64,000 bases of DNA from Micromonospora sp. FIMYZ51 (GTDB taxonomy: Bacteria > Actinomycetota > Actinomycetes > Mycobacteriales > Micromonosporaceae), in assembly GCF_038246755.1 (NCBI RefSeq), contig NZ_CP134706.1, positions 6,451,501-6,515,500 on the forward strand, given 5' to 3'. The first letter of the stretch is position 1; each line of letters starts with the position of its first letter. The translations under genes were made by a program, and so were the position numbers. This document shows positions 35,183 to 42,657 of this stretch, piece after piece. The notes under the pieces were generated by a model. That model saw only the letters and a list, made by a program, of their open reading frames with translations. It did not search any database and was not told the DNA's origin.

Positions 35183-36856
35183 TCAGACGTGCCGGCGGCT
35201 CTGCACGATGCGGAACCGGTTCGCCACGTACGCGCCGTCGGTCAACGCCGAGTTGGCCGCCGCGTTCGCCCCACTGCCGTGGAAGTCGGAGAAGGCTGCC
35301 GACTGGTTCACGAAAACCCCGCCGGTGAGGTTTGCCGACAGGTGCACCCCGGCCTCGATTGCGGCGTTCTCGGTGGCGTCAAGCACCGCCTCGTCGGTGG
35401 AGTAGACGCCTGCGGTAAGCGCGCCCTTCTCCCCCACCGTCGAGCGGAGGATCTCCAGGCTGTGCGCGGTGGAGTCGGTGGCGATGGCGAAGGAGATCGG
35501 CCCGAACCACTCCCGCGAGTAGGTCGCGGTGTCGTTGGCGTCCAGCTTGACGATTGTCGGCGTACGCACGACGGCGCCCGGGAAGGCAGGGTGCTCGACG
35601 GTACGCGACTCCAGCACCGGCTCACCGACCTTGGTGACCTCGTCCAGCCGCTCCAGCACCCCGTCGTTGACGATCGCGCCGGTCAGTTCGACGCCTCGGG
35701 CCGGGTCGGCGGTGATCTTGCCGACCGCCGCGGCAATTCCGGCGGCCACCTCGTCGAAGCTCTTGCGCCCCTGGTCGGTGTCGATGCCGTCCCGGGGAAT
35801 GAGGATGTTCTGCGAGGTGGTGCACATCTGGCCGCTGTAGAGCGTGAGCGTGAAGCCCAGGTTGCGGCACATCCCGGCGAAGTCGTCGGTGGAGTCCACG
35901 ACCACCGTGTTCAGGCCGGCCTTTTCGGTGTAGACCGCCGCCTGCCGGGCGTTGGCCTCCAGCCAGTCGCCGTACTCGGAGGAACCGGTGAAGTCGACGA
36001 TCTTCACGGCCGGGTGCAGCGCCAGGGTCGAGGCCAGCTTCTCGCCGGGGGCCTCGGGGGCGAGCAGCACCAGGTTCGGGTCGAAGCCCGCCTCGGCGAG
36101 CACCTCCCGGGCGTACCGGACGGTGATGGCCAGCGGGAGTACGGCGCGCGGGTGCGGCTTGACCACCACCGGGTTGCCGGTGACAAGCGAGGCGAAGAGA
36201 CCCGGGTACGAGTTCCAGGTCGGGAACGTGTTGCAGCCGATGACCAGGGCGACGCCCCGGGGCACCACATGGAAGGTCTTGGTCATCCGCAGCGGGTCAC
36301 CCTTGCCGGCGGCCTTCTCCCAGCTCGCCGTACCCGGGTGCCGGGTCATCTCCGCGTACCCGTAGGCGAGCGCCTCCAGGGCACGGTCGAGGGCGTGCGC
36401 GCCGCCGGCCTGGAAGGCCATCACGAACGCCTGTCCGCTGGTGAACTGCACCGCGTTGGCCAGCTCGAAGACGTTCTTGTGCAGCCGGTCGAGGATCTCC
36501 AGGCAGACGCCGACCCGGGTCTGCGGGCCGGCGTCGCGCCAGGCCGGCAGGGCCGTGGACGCGGCAGCGACGAGTTGGTCAGCGGTGGCGTGCGGGTAGC
36601 TGACGTCAAGCGCGACGCCGAACGGGCTGGTCTCGGTGGCCACCCGGTCGCCGTCGGCGGGCTGGTCGAGCGGGAAGTCTCCGCCCAGGTACGCCTCGAA
36701 GGCCGCCTTGCCGTCGGCGGCGGCGGTCTCGCCGTACACCCGGGGGCTTGGTGATTCCGGATAGGCGGACCAGTACCCGCGCTCCGTGATCGCGGTCAGC
36801 GCGCGGTTGAGGGTCTCGGCGTGCCTGTCGTACAGGGGGTGCGGGGTGTCCGTCAT
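35183..36856 (-). CDS. paaN: PaaN-type aldehyde dehydrogenase
   Basis: An aldehyde dehydrogenase-fold protein of 557 residues of the PaaN (phenylacetic acid degradation) family. Typical parts are HPLYDRHAETLNRALTAI at the start, the NAD-binding region VALVIGCNTFPTWNSYPGLF, FTGSSEYGDWLEANA, the catalytic Cys in LYSGQMCTTSQNI and FGPISFAIATD. Other paa genes are not nearby, so it may act in another aldehyde detoxification or ring-cleavage step. The ATG at 36856 is the third in-frame candidate and lies 7 nt after CATGAT, a weak leaderless pattern. It follows a two-domain GNAT gene on the same strand by 52 nt. Confidence 0.9.
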   Translation of the reverse strand: MTDTPHPLYDRHAETLNRALTAITERGYWSAYPESPSPRVYGETAAADGKAAFEAYLGGDFPLDQPADGDRVATETSPFGVALDVSYPHATADQLVAAASTALPAWRDAGPQTRVGVCLEILDRLHKNVFELANAVQFTSGQAFVMAFQAGGAHALDRALEALAYGYAEMTRHPGTASWEKAAGKGDPLRMTKTFHVVPRGVALVIGCNTFPTWNSYPGLFASLVTGNPVVVKPHPRAVLPLAITVRYAREVLAEAGFDPNLVLLAPEAPGEKLASTLALHPAVKIVDFTGSSEYGDWLEANARQAAVYTEKAGLNTVVVDSTDDFAGMCRNLGFTLTLYSGQMCTTSQNILIPRDGIDTDQGRKSFDEVAAGIAAAVGKITADPARGVELTGAIVNDGVLERLDEVTKVGEPVLESRTVEHPAFPGAVVRTPTIVKLDANDTATYSREWFGPISFAIATDSTAHSLEILRSTVGEKGALTAGVYSTDEAVLDATENAAIEAGVHLSANLTGGVFVNQSAAFSDFHGSGANAAANSALTDGAYVANRFRIVQSRRHV

Positions 36857-36908
36857 GCCCGCCATCATGCAACAGAAACCCTCGCGATCAGTAGAGGGCT
36901 GTCACAAC

Positions 36909-37925
36909 TTAGATGGTGAGCTGCCAGTCCGCACAGCTCTCGGCCGCCCGATAGCCGAGCTGCTCGTTGATGCTCACCATGTGATCGTTCACCGCCGCGT
37001 TCCAGGTGTCGATCGCCCGCAGCTCCGGCTCGTGCGTCAGCACGTGCCGCAAATTCTCGATCTTCACCAGCAGACCGAGCCGGTGTCCCCGGTGCGTCGG
37101 GTCGACGATGGTGATCTCCTGCCAGGCGTGCCACGCCGTCGACGGGCCGGCCTGGATCATCGTCCAGGCGACCAGCCGCCCGGTCTGCTCGTGCACCGCC
37201 CCCAGGTGGTAGCGCCGCCGGCCGCGCAACGCCTGGAACCGCTCGATCTTCCGGATCCGGGTGGCGTCCACCTTCTCCCCCTCCACCGTGAGGTCACCGG
37301 TCGGCGCGTCGGTGAGCAGCCGGCCCTCAAGTCGGGCCACGTCGGCCACGTACTCCTCGGGGGCCGCGCCGCGCCACGCCACCGTGCGGTAGCCGGCCGC
37401 CCGCGACCGGGCATGCTCGTGCAGCGCGGTGAGCAACGCCTCGTCGAGCCGGGTGATGTCCAGCCGGCGACGCACCATCGGCAACGCGGCCTGCGCGCCG
37501 ACCGCCGCCGCGAACGCCTCACCTGGCGCCTGCCGGTCGACTCCCGGCGGCACGCCGCCGACCTCCGCGATCAGCCGCCTGCGGCCGTGCCCGGCGGCCA
37601 CCTCCTGGGCGTACGCGAGCAGCGCCCGGCCCACGCCGCGTCGCCGGTGGGCCGGCTCGACGAAGATCTCGACCAGGCCGTTCTCGGTGTTCTCCAGCTG
37701 CGGCAGGCGTAGCCACAGGTAGCCGACGGCCTCGCCGCCGTGCCGGGCCAGTGCGCGGTGGATCAGGCTGCCGTAGGGCGGATGGGCCGCGACCAGGCCG
37801 AACTCGGCGCGGTCGCCGGCCGGCACATCGGGCGCGTCGACCGCCTGGGCCGCCGCGAAGATCCGGTAAGCGTCGTCAAGCGCCGCCTCGTCGGAGGGCT
37901 CGAACGGGGTGACGGCAATGTCCAT
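36909..37925 (-). CDS. Two-domain GNAT acetyltransferase, copy A
   Basis: The 338-residue protein has two GNAT domains like MshD but is clearly distinct. N-terminal domain: GYLWLRLPQLEN, HRRRGVGRALLAYAQ. C-terminal domain: YHLGAVHEQTGRLVAWTMI, IVDPTHRGHRLGLLVKIENL and RAIDTWNAAVNDHMVSINEQ LGYRA. The end of the second domain is shared almost word for word with the next gene (38066-39085), showing a tandem duplication. The ATG at 37925 lies 7 nt after CAGGCT. Related two-domain GNATs modify antibiotics or small amines; the substrate is not known. Confidence 0.87.
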   Translation of the reverse strand: MDIAVTPFEPSDEAALDDAYRIFAAAQAVDAPDVPAGDRAEFGLVAAHPPYGSLIHRALARHGGEAVGYLWLRLPQLENTENGLVEIFVEPAHRRRGVGRALLAYAQEVAAGHGRRRLIAEVGGVPPGVDRQAPGEAFAAAVGAQAALPMVRRRLDITRLDEALLTALHEHARSRAAGYRTVAWRGAAPEEYVADVARLEGRLLTDAPTGDLTVEGEKVDATRIRKIERFQALRGRRRYHLGAVHEQTGRLVAWTMIQAGPSTAWHAWQEITIVDPTHRGHRLGLLVKIENLRHVLTHEPELRAIDTWNAAVNDHMVSINEQLGYRAAESCADWQLTI

Positions 37926-38022
37926 GGCCGGGAGCCTGCCCGCCACCGACCTGCCACCGCCACCGGATTTCTGCTCGGTCAGGGCACGGGTCGTCCCCTT
38001 TCCACCTCGGTCAGTGGCACCG

Positions 38023-38070
38023 GCTCCTCCTCGTCACAGCTCCTCCTCGTCACAGCTCCTCCTCGTCACA
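38023..38070. repeat. Perfect 16-bp tandem repeat, 3 copies, over a stop codon
   Basis: GCTCCTCCTCGTCACA occurs three times without a gap or mismatch. The copy at 38055-38070 contains the stop codon and last codon of the GNAT gene at 38066, so the repeat spread outwards from the gene end. Confidence 0.95.
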
Positions 38071-39085
38071 GCGACAGTTGCCAGTTGCTCCACTGATCGA
38101 GCACCCGGAAGCCAAGCCGCTCGTTGATGGCGATCATGTGGTCGTTGCTCGCCGCGTTCCAGGTGTCGATGGCCCGCACCGCCGGCTCGTGGGCGAGCAG
38201 GTGCCGCAGGTTCTCGATCTTGGCGAGCAGGCCGAGTCGGTGCCCCCGGTGATCCGGATCGACGATCGTGATCTGCTGGTACGCGTGCCAGTCCGCGGCG
38301 GCACCCAGATCCAGCAGCGTCCAGGCGACCAGCCGGCCGGATGCGGTGTGCCGGACCCCGGCGTGGTAGCGCCGCCGACCCCGCGCCTCGAGCACCTGCT
38401 CGGTAGCGCGTACCCGCTCCGCGTCCACCTGCTCCGGCTCCCACGCCAGGTCGCCCATTGGCGCGTCGACGAGCAGCCGACCGTCCAGGTACGCCACATC
38501 GGCGATCAACTCGTCCGGTGTGTCCCCACGCCAGAACAGCACCTCGTACCCGGTGGCGCGGCCCCGGGCCTCGGCCAGCAGCGCGTCCAGGTGTGCCTGG
38601 TCGAGACGGGCGGTGTCGAGTCGCCGCCGCACGTCGGGCAGGGCGTCGACCGCGCCGACGCTGAGGGCGAAGGCGCTTCCCGGTGACGGGCGGTCGGGCT
38701 GGCCGGGAAGGTGTGCCTGGCTCATCGCGCTCACCCGTCGGCGTCCGCGCTCGCGCAGCACGGCGACGCCATGCTCGTACAGCGCCCGGCCCACACCCCG
38801 CCGCCGGTACGCCGGATGCACGACCAGCTCGGCGGAGGCGTTGTCGGTGTTGTCCAGCTGCGGCAGGTCGAGCATCAGCAGGCCGGCCGGTTCGCCGTCG
38901 ACCCGGGCCAGCAGGTGGATCGGTTCGTTGCCCGGCATCGGTTGGCGGAGCAGGGTCATGAACCGCCGACGGCAGAACGGCGGAAAGTCCGGCATATCGG
39001 CGGCCACCTGTGCGGCACCGACCTGATAAGCCTGCTCGATGGCGGCCTCGTCGGCGGCTCCGAGACGGGTGACACTGATCCTCAT
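38066..39085 (-). CDS. Two-domain GNAT acetyltransferase, copy B
   Basis: A 339-residue paralogue of the preceding gene: HLLARVDGEPAGLLMLDLPQ and HPAYRRRGVGRALYEHG in the first domain, ITIVDPDHRGHRLGLLAKIE and NLRHLLAHEP in the second, ending LGFRVLDQWSNWQLSL. Both copies keep the acetyl-CoA loops in each half. The ATG at 39085 has no ribosome site close by, but 28-57 nt upstream lies a perfect 30-bp palindrome and beyond it a compact multi-hairpin element with a promoter-like TTGACG. This implies control at the level of the leader RNA. The target is unknown; antibiotic or amine acetylation is a guess. Confidence 0.87.
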   Translation of the reverse strand: MRISVTRLGAADEAAIEQAYQVGAAQVAADMPDFPPFCRRRFMTLLRQPMPGNEPIHLLARVDGEPAGLLMLDLPQLDNTDNASAELVVHPAYRRRGVGRALYEHGVAVLRERGRRRVSAMSQAHLPGQPDRPSPGSAFALSVGAVDALPDVRRRLDTARLDQAHLDALLAEARGRATGYEVLFWRGDTPDELIADVAYLDGRLLVDAPMGDLAWEPEQVDAERVRATEQVLEARGRRRYHAGVRHTASGRLVAWTLLDLGAAADWHAYQQITIVDPDHRGHRLGLLAKIENLRHLLAHEPAVRAIDTWNAASNDHMIAINERLGFRVLDQWSNWQLSL

Positions 39086-39112
39086 GTCCGCAGCGTGCGC
39101 CACGGACAGCGC

Positions 39113-39142
39113 AACGGGCCAGCGAATATTCGCTGGCCCGTT
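39113..39142 (-). terminator. Perfect 30-bp palindrome 28 nt before the GNAT start
   Basis: AACGGGCCAGCGAAT (39113-39127) is followed directly by its complement. As RNA it forms a 13-15-bp hairpin just before the start codon; as DNA it could be an operator. With the structured element upstream it fits an attenuator terminator, though there is no U-run. Confidence 0.6.
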
Positions 39143-39153
39143 CGCACGTTGGT

Positions 39154-39227
39154 CGGGAGGGTCGATCGCACAACGCCTCCGGCGTTGGGTCGTACAGACT
39201 AAAAGTCTCCGGCGAAACGCCCTCCCG
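39154..39227 (-). ncRNA. Cloverleaf-like structured 5' leader element
   Basis: On the minus strand CGGGAGGG (39227-39220) pairs with CCCTCCCG (39161-39154) to close a junction carrying three small hairpins: GGCG/CGCC with a TTT loop, AGACT/AGTCT with a TTT loop and AACGCC/GGCGTT with a GGA loop. TTGACG (39264-39259) and CAAGAT (39241-39236), 17 nt apart, would start the transcript right at this element. A possible 12-codon ORF runs from ATG 39237 to TAG in the second hairpin. No known riboswitch class or tRNA matches. Function is inferred. Confidence 0.5.
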
Positions 39228-39290
39228 CACGGAGCATCTTGCGCCGTCCGGTTCCTGTCGTCAAGTCCCCGCCCGCGCGTTTCGCAGAAT

Positions 39291-39344
39291 GCAAGGAAGG
39301 GCCCCTTATTAACGCCTGGTGCATAGGAAGGGCCCCTTCTTAAC
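39291..39344 (-). repeat. AAGGGGCCCTT two-part repeat, copy 4
   Basis: Minus strand GTTAAGAAGGGGCCCTTCC and onward, then AGGC, then GTTAATAAGGGGCCCTTCC and onward. It lies 7 nt after the threonine synthase stop, in the gap to the next gene on the same strand. Confidence 0.85.
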
Positions 39345-39351
39345 CGGCAAG

Positions 39352-40638
39352 TCAGCTGAGCAGGCCGGCATCGCGGGCGGCCCGCAGGGAGGGCTTGATC
39401 CGGTGGGTCGGGCCGACCTGGCCGGCGACCGCGTCCAGGGTCTTGAGGCCCTCGCCGGTGTTGAACACCACGGTCTCGGCGGCCGGGTCGAGCTTGCCGG
39501 ACTCGATCAGCTTGCGCAGCACCGCGACGGTCACTCCACCGGCGGTCTCCGCGAAGACCCCGGTGGTACGCGCCAGCAGCCGAACTCCGGCGCGGATCTC
39601 GTCGTCGTCGGCGTACTCCATCCAGCCGCCGGTGCGGCGCACCGCCTCCAGCGCGTACAACCCGGCGGCCGGGTCGCCGATGTTCAGCGACTTCGCGATG
39701 CCGGTGGGCTTGACCGGGGTGATGGTGTCGGTGTCGGCGTGCAGAGCGGTGGCGATCGGGTTGCAACCGGCCGACTGGGCTCCGAAGACCTTCCAGCCGC
39801 CGGCCGGCGCTTCCACCAGCCCGATCTCGACCAGCTCGCTGAACGCCTTGTCGATCTTGGTGAGCAGCTCGCCGGAGGCCATCGGGATGACCACCTGGGC
39901 GGGGATGCGCCAGCCGAGCTGCTCGGCCACCTCGTAGCCGAGCGTCTTCGAGCCCTCCGCGTAGTACGGCCGGACGTTGACGTTCACGAACGCGGTGTCC
40001 TCGAACTCGTCGGTTTCCACCAACTCGCCACAGAGCCGGTTCACATCGTCGTACGACCCGTCGATGGCGACCAGGTCACCGCCGTAGACCGCAGTGGTCA
40101 CCACCTTGCCCTGCTCCAGGTCGCTGGGGATGAAGACCACCGACGGGGCACCCACCCGGGCCGCGTGCGCGGCCACCGAGTTGGCCAGGTTGCCGGTGGA
40201 GGCACAGGCAAAGCGGGAGAAACCGAGGGCACGGGCGGCGGTCAGCGCCACCGACACCACTCGGTCCTTGAACGAATGGGTCGGGTTGGCGCTGTCGTCC
40301 TTGACCCAGAGCGCAGCGGTGAGACCCAACTCGGCGGCGAGCCGGTCGGCGGCCACCAGCGGGGTGAAGCCCGGGTCCAGGGAGACCCGGGTGGCCGGGT
40401 CCTGACCGGCGGGCAGCAGGGCGGCGTACCGCCAGAGATTGCGCGGGCCGGCCTCGATCTGCTCGCGGGTGACCGAGGCGAGCGCGGCCGGGTCGTAGTC
40501 GACCTCCAGCGGGCCGAAACACTCGTAACAGGCGTGCTGGGCGGCGAGCGGGTAACGGGCCGAACAGGCGCGACAGACCAGGGCACGGGCGGGACTGGCG
40601 GTGGTGTCGATACCGGGAGCGGCGAGCGTCGACGTCAT
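39352..40638 (-). CDS. thrC: Threonine synthase
   Basis: Converts O-phosphohomoserine to threonine with pyridoxal phosphate. The 428-residue protein begins with a zinc-ribbon-like head with CRAC and CYEC pairs, then the fold type II core: the PLP lysine in THSFKDRVVSVAL, the serine/glycine loop ASTGNLANSVAAHA, VVIPMASGELLTK and the C-terminal VVFNTGEG LKTLDAV. Length and motifs match the actinobacterial ThrC with N-terminal ribbon. The start has AGAGGA 8-9 nt upstream, lying at the 3' edge of a SAM-I riboswitch. hom and thrB are not adjacent. Confidence 0.95.
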   Translation of the reverse strand: MTSTLAAPGIDTTASPARALVCRACSARYPLAAQHACYECFGPLEVDYDPAALASVTREQIEAGPRNLWRYAALLPAGQDPATRVSLDPGFTPLVAADRLAAELGLTAALWVKDDSANPTHSFKDRVVSVALTAARALGFSRFACASTGNLANSVAAHAARVGAPSVVFIPSDLEQGKVVTTAVYGGDLVAIDGSYDDVNRLCGELVETDEFEDTAFVNVNVRPYYAEGSKTLGYEVAEQLGWRIPAQVVIPMASGELLTKIDKAFSELVEIGLVEAPAGGWKVFGAQSAGCNPIATALHADTDTITPVKPTGIAKSLNIGDPAAGLYALEAVRRTGGWMEYADDDEIRAGVRLLARTTGVFAETAGGVTVAVLRKLIESGKLDPAAETVVFNTGEGLKTLDAVAGQVGPTHRIKPSLRAARDAGLLS

Positions 40639-40648
40639 GTCGAAGTCC

Positions 40649-40790
40649 TCTCATCTTTCCCCGCATCGCACCGTACGGCGGGGACGGAATTGGCACCTGC
40701 CCCGTCTTACGCTCAACGGTGAGCGCTCTGGGGTGGTTGCCGGGGCGTCGTCGGGCCGTATCCCTCAGCCCCTCTGGATGAGGTATGCAG
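40649..40790 (-). ncRNA. SAM-I (S-box) riboswitch before thrC
   Basis: Reading the minus strand: CTCATCCAGAGGGGCTGAGG, then GATACGGCCCGACGACGCCC and CGGCAACC, later GTGCCAATTCCGTCCCC, and finally GGGGAAAGATGAGAGG. These are the conserved P1-P4 segments of the S-box in the right order; CTCATC and GATGAG close P1. The ribosome site of thrC (GAGAGGA) overlaps the 3' side of P1, so SAM binding should hide it and lower translation. No terminator hairpin is seen between P1 and the start codon. Confidence 0.93.
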
Positions 40791-40901
40791 TTGTGTCGTC
40801 GAGTCTAGGCAATCAAGCGGCGCTCGTCGCCCACCAATCCCAGCCTGTGAGCGATTCCTCAGCGGCACCGTCGCGTGCCCCGGTGCCGCTGAGCACCGCC
40901 G

Positions 40902-41351
40902 TCAGGCTGGCACGGACCGCCGTTCACCGGCGTCGAGCGCCACCGCCTGTGCCGTCCGCTGCCGCAGCAGGGTGTCCAGCGCCCAGTTGCCCGGGCCGAG
41001 CACCGCGATCAGGAAGAACGACCAGCAGAACAGCACGGACAGCTCACCGTGGTTACGCAGCGGCAGCAGCGCCTCGGGCTGATGGACCACGAAGTACGCG
41101 TACGCCATCGAGCCCGACGCCAGCAGCGCGGCTGGGCGGGTGAAGAGGCCGACGAGAACCAGCGCGCCACAGAGCGCCTGGATCAGGGCGGCCCACCAGC
41201 CGGGCCACTGCCCGAGTGGGACTGGATCGCCGCTGCCACGGTTGCCGCCGAAGACGCCGAACAGGGACGCCAGGCCGTGGCAGAGGAAGAGTAAACCGAT
41301 GACCATGCGGAACAGGGACAGGGCCGGCCCGCCGAACCGGTCAGTACGCAT
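40902..41351 (-). CDS. DoxX-family membrane protein
   Basis: A 149-residue protein with four membrane helices: LSLFRMVIGLLFLCHGLASL, the ALIQALCGALVLVGLFTRPA segment, SMAYAYFVVHQPEALLPL and LFCWSFFLIAVLGPGNWALD. The order and the HGLASLFG and FTRPAALLASG motifs match DoxX/DoxD-like proteins, linked in other bacteria to thiol or redox control and membrane integrity. GGAGG precedes the ATG. A LacI-type palindrome (41433-41446) lies 82 nt upstream and may regulate it. The upstream neighbour region has no other gene on this strand. Confidence 0.88.
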   Translation of the reverse strand: MRTDRFGGPALSLFRMVIGLLFLCHGLASLFGVFGGNRGSGDPVPLGQWPGWWAALIQALCGALVLVGLFTRPAALLASGSMAYAYFVVHQPEALLPLRNHGELSVLFCWSFFLIAVLGPGNWALDTLLRQRTAQAVALDAGERRSVPA

Positions 41352-41842
41352 TCCGGTACCTCCAATGGAGATGAGTGGTGGGCAACCAGAATGCGGGATG
41401 CGATAGATAGTTGTCGATGCAATCTCTTCCTTTGGGAACGCTCCCACACTCATGGTACCGACTGGAACTTCCGAAATCCGCCCCACTTTGATCGCGGCCC
41501 GCCCGCACCACCGGTCAAACCGACTGGCTAGCGCAGGCGAAGACGACCACACCCATCGACGCCCGCCATGCCCGGAGATCGAGTACGCAGCACCGCCACC
41601 CCACCCGATCGGCCACCGACAAGCTGCCCCCACCAACAGATCTTGGAAAGATTCCGCGAGCGACGAACGGAACGTTTCCCACAATTCACCTGACGCAGCC
41701 GGTGGCGGCTCCTCCTGCCCACCGGCCGCTGCGTCCGCCGCGCTCATCACGGCGGTGCGTGCACGGCACGCTGACCACATCTTGGGCGCGGCTGCCCATG
41801 ACCGGGGTCACCGGTGACGGCGGACGGTGCGACGATGACGCG
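41352..41842. other. 490-bp gene-free region with LacI-type operator
   Basis: No reading frame here has a start with a ribosome site or plausible composition. The part next to doxX (41352-41460) is AT-richer and holds the TGGGAACGCTCCCA palindrome. Around 41640-41690 there is a GGAACGTTTCC-like near palindrome. Nothing else is recognised. Confidence 0.6.
41433..41446. promoter_or_regulatory. CebR/CelR-like palindrome TGGGAACGCTCCCA
   Basis: One base differs from TGGGAGCGCTCCCA, the operator of the LacI-family cellulose-use regulators CebR and CelR of actinomycetes. It lies 82 nt upstream of the doxX start. No cellulase or cello-oligosaccharide transporter gene is seen nearby, so the link is uncertain. 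Confidence 0.5.
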
Positions 41843-42649
41843 ATGCGGGGGACAGCTCAGGCTTCGGTTCGCACGGAGATGCCCGGCGGTCGCGGCGACC
41901 GGCTCGGCGGTCGCGCTTATGGACTCGGGCGGCGCCGAAGGCTGGTCGCGTTGCTGGCCACGGTTGCGCTGGTGGCCGGCTGTGCGCCGGTCGAGCGGCC
42001 GGGTGACACCGGAGTGGGCGGGCCCGACGTGGATCCGGTCCGGGTGTCGCCGTGGCCCACCGAGCCGGACCGCACGCCGCCGGAGGGCGCAAGACCGCCA
42101 GACGGTACGCCGCGGAATGGTACGGAACCGCTGACCGGCCCGGAGCCGACCAGTTGCCCGGAGGCCGGCGTACGGATCCGGTATCTGGGTGGTAGCGCCG
42201 CAATGGGACTGCGTGCCATCGGACTGGAGCTGGTCAACTGCGGGACGGAACGGTATCGGCTGCACGGCTACCCGGCGCTGCGGCTGCTGGACGCCGACGG
42301 GGAACCGATCACGGTCCGGGTGATCCCGGGGGCGAAGGGGATCACCTCGGGCTTCGACGATCCGCCCCGACCGCTGGTGCTCGCGCCGGGCGAGGCGGCG
42401 GGCGCGGCCGTGCTCTGGCGCAACCTGGTCGACGATCCGACCGTGGTCGCGACGAACGCCGAGCGGCTTGACGTTGCCCCGGCGCAGGGTCAGCCGATGC
42501 AGGACGTCGGCATGACGGGGCGGATCGATCTCGGCAACACCAACCGGGTCGGCGTCAGCGCCTGGAAGAAGCAGCCACCGACCACGCCGGCCCCGATACC
42601 CTCACCCCTCTCGCCCACCCCCTCGCCCTCCCCCGCTCCCCTGCTCTGA
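41843..42649 (+). CDS. DUF4232 lipoprotein
   Basis: The 268-residue product has a long Arg-rich n-region (GRRRRL), a hydrophobic run VALLATVALV and the lipobox LVAGC, so it is exported and lipid-anchored. A Pro-rich linker follows, then a DUF4232 beta domain (RIRYLGGSAAMGLRAIGLEL, VNCGTERYRLHGYPALRLLD, PGEAAGAAVLWRNLV) with two Cys likely forming a disulfide, and a Pro/Ser-rich tail. DUF4232 proteins are common secreted proteins of actinomycetes with no assigned role. The ATG at 41843 is chosen by the signal peptide; no ribosome site is visible. It is convergent with the ABC permease. Confidence 0.82.
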   Translation: MRGTAQASVRTEMPGGRGDRLGGRAYGLGRRRRLVALLATVALVAGCAPVERPGDTGVGGPDVDPVRVSPWPTEPDRTPPEGARPPDGTPRNGTEPLTGPEPTSCPEAGVRIRYLGGSAAMGLRAIGLELVNCGTERYRLHGYPALRLLDADGEPITVRVIPGAKGITSGFDDPPRPLVLAPGEAAGAAVLWRNLVDDPTVVATNAERLDVAPAQGQPMQDVGMTGRIDLGNTNRVGVSAWKKQPPTTPAPIPSPLSPTPSPSPAPLL

Positions 42650-42657
42650 CACCCCGG

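Noticed and set aside
39154..39227. tRNA gene
   Set aside because: The 8-bp stem and three arms recall a tRNA, but the loops are only three bases, and D-loop and T-loop consensus are missing.
39154..39227. Integron attC site
   Set aside because: A GTTGGGT box is present, but the partner RYYYAAC box is not, and no integrase is near.
41452..41817. ORFs on both strands in the region before the DUF4232 gene
   Set aside because: No ribosome site, no domain, and low-confidence composition; treated as non-coding.
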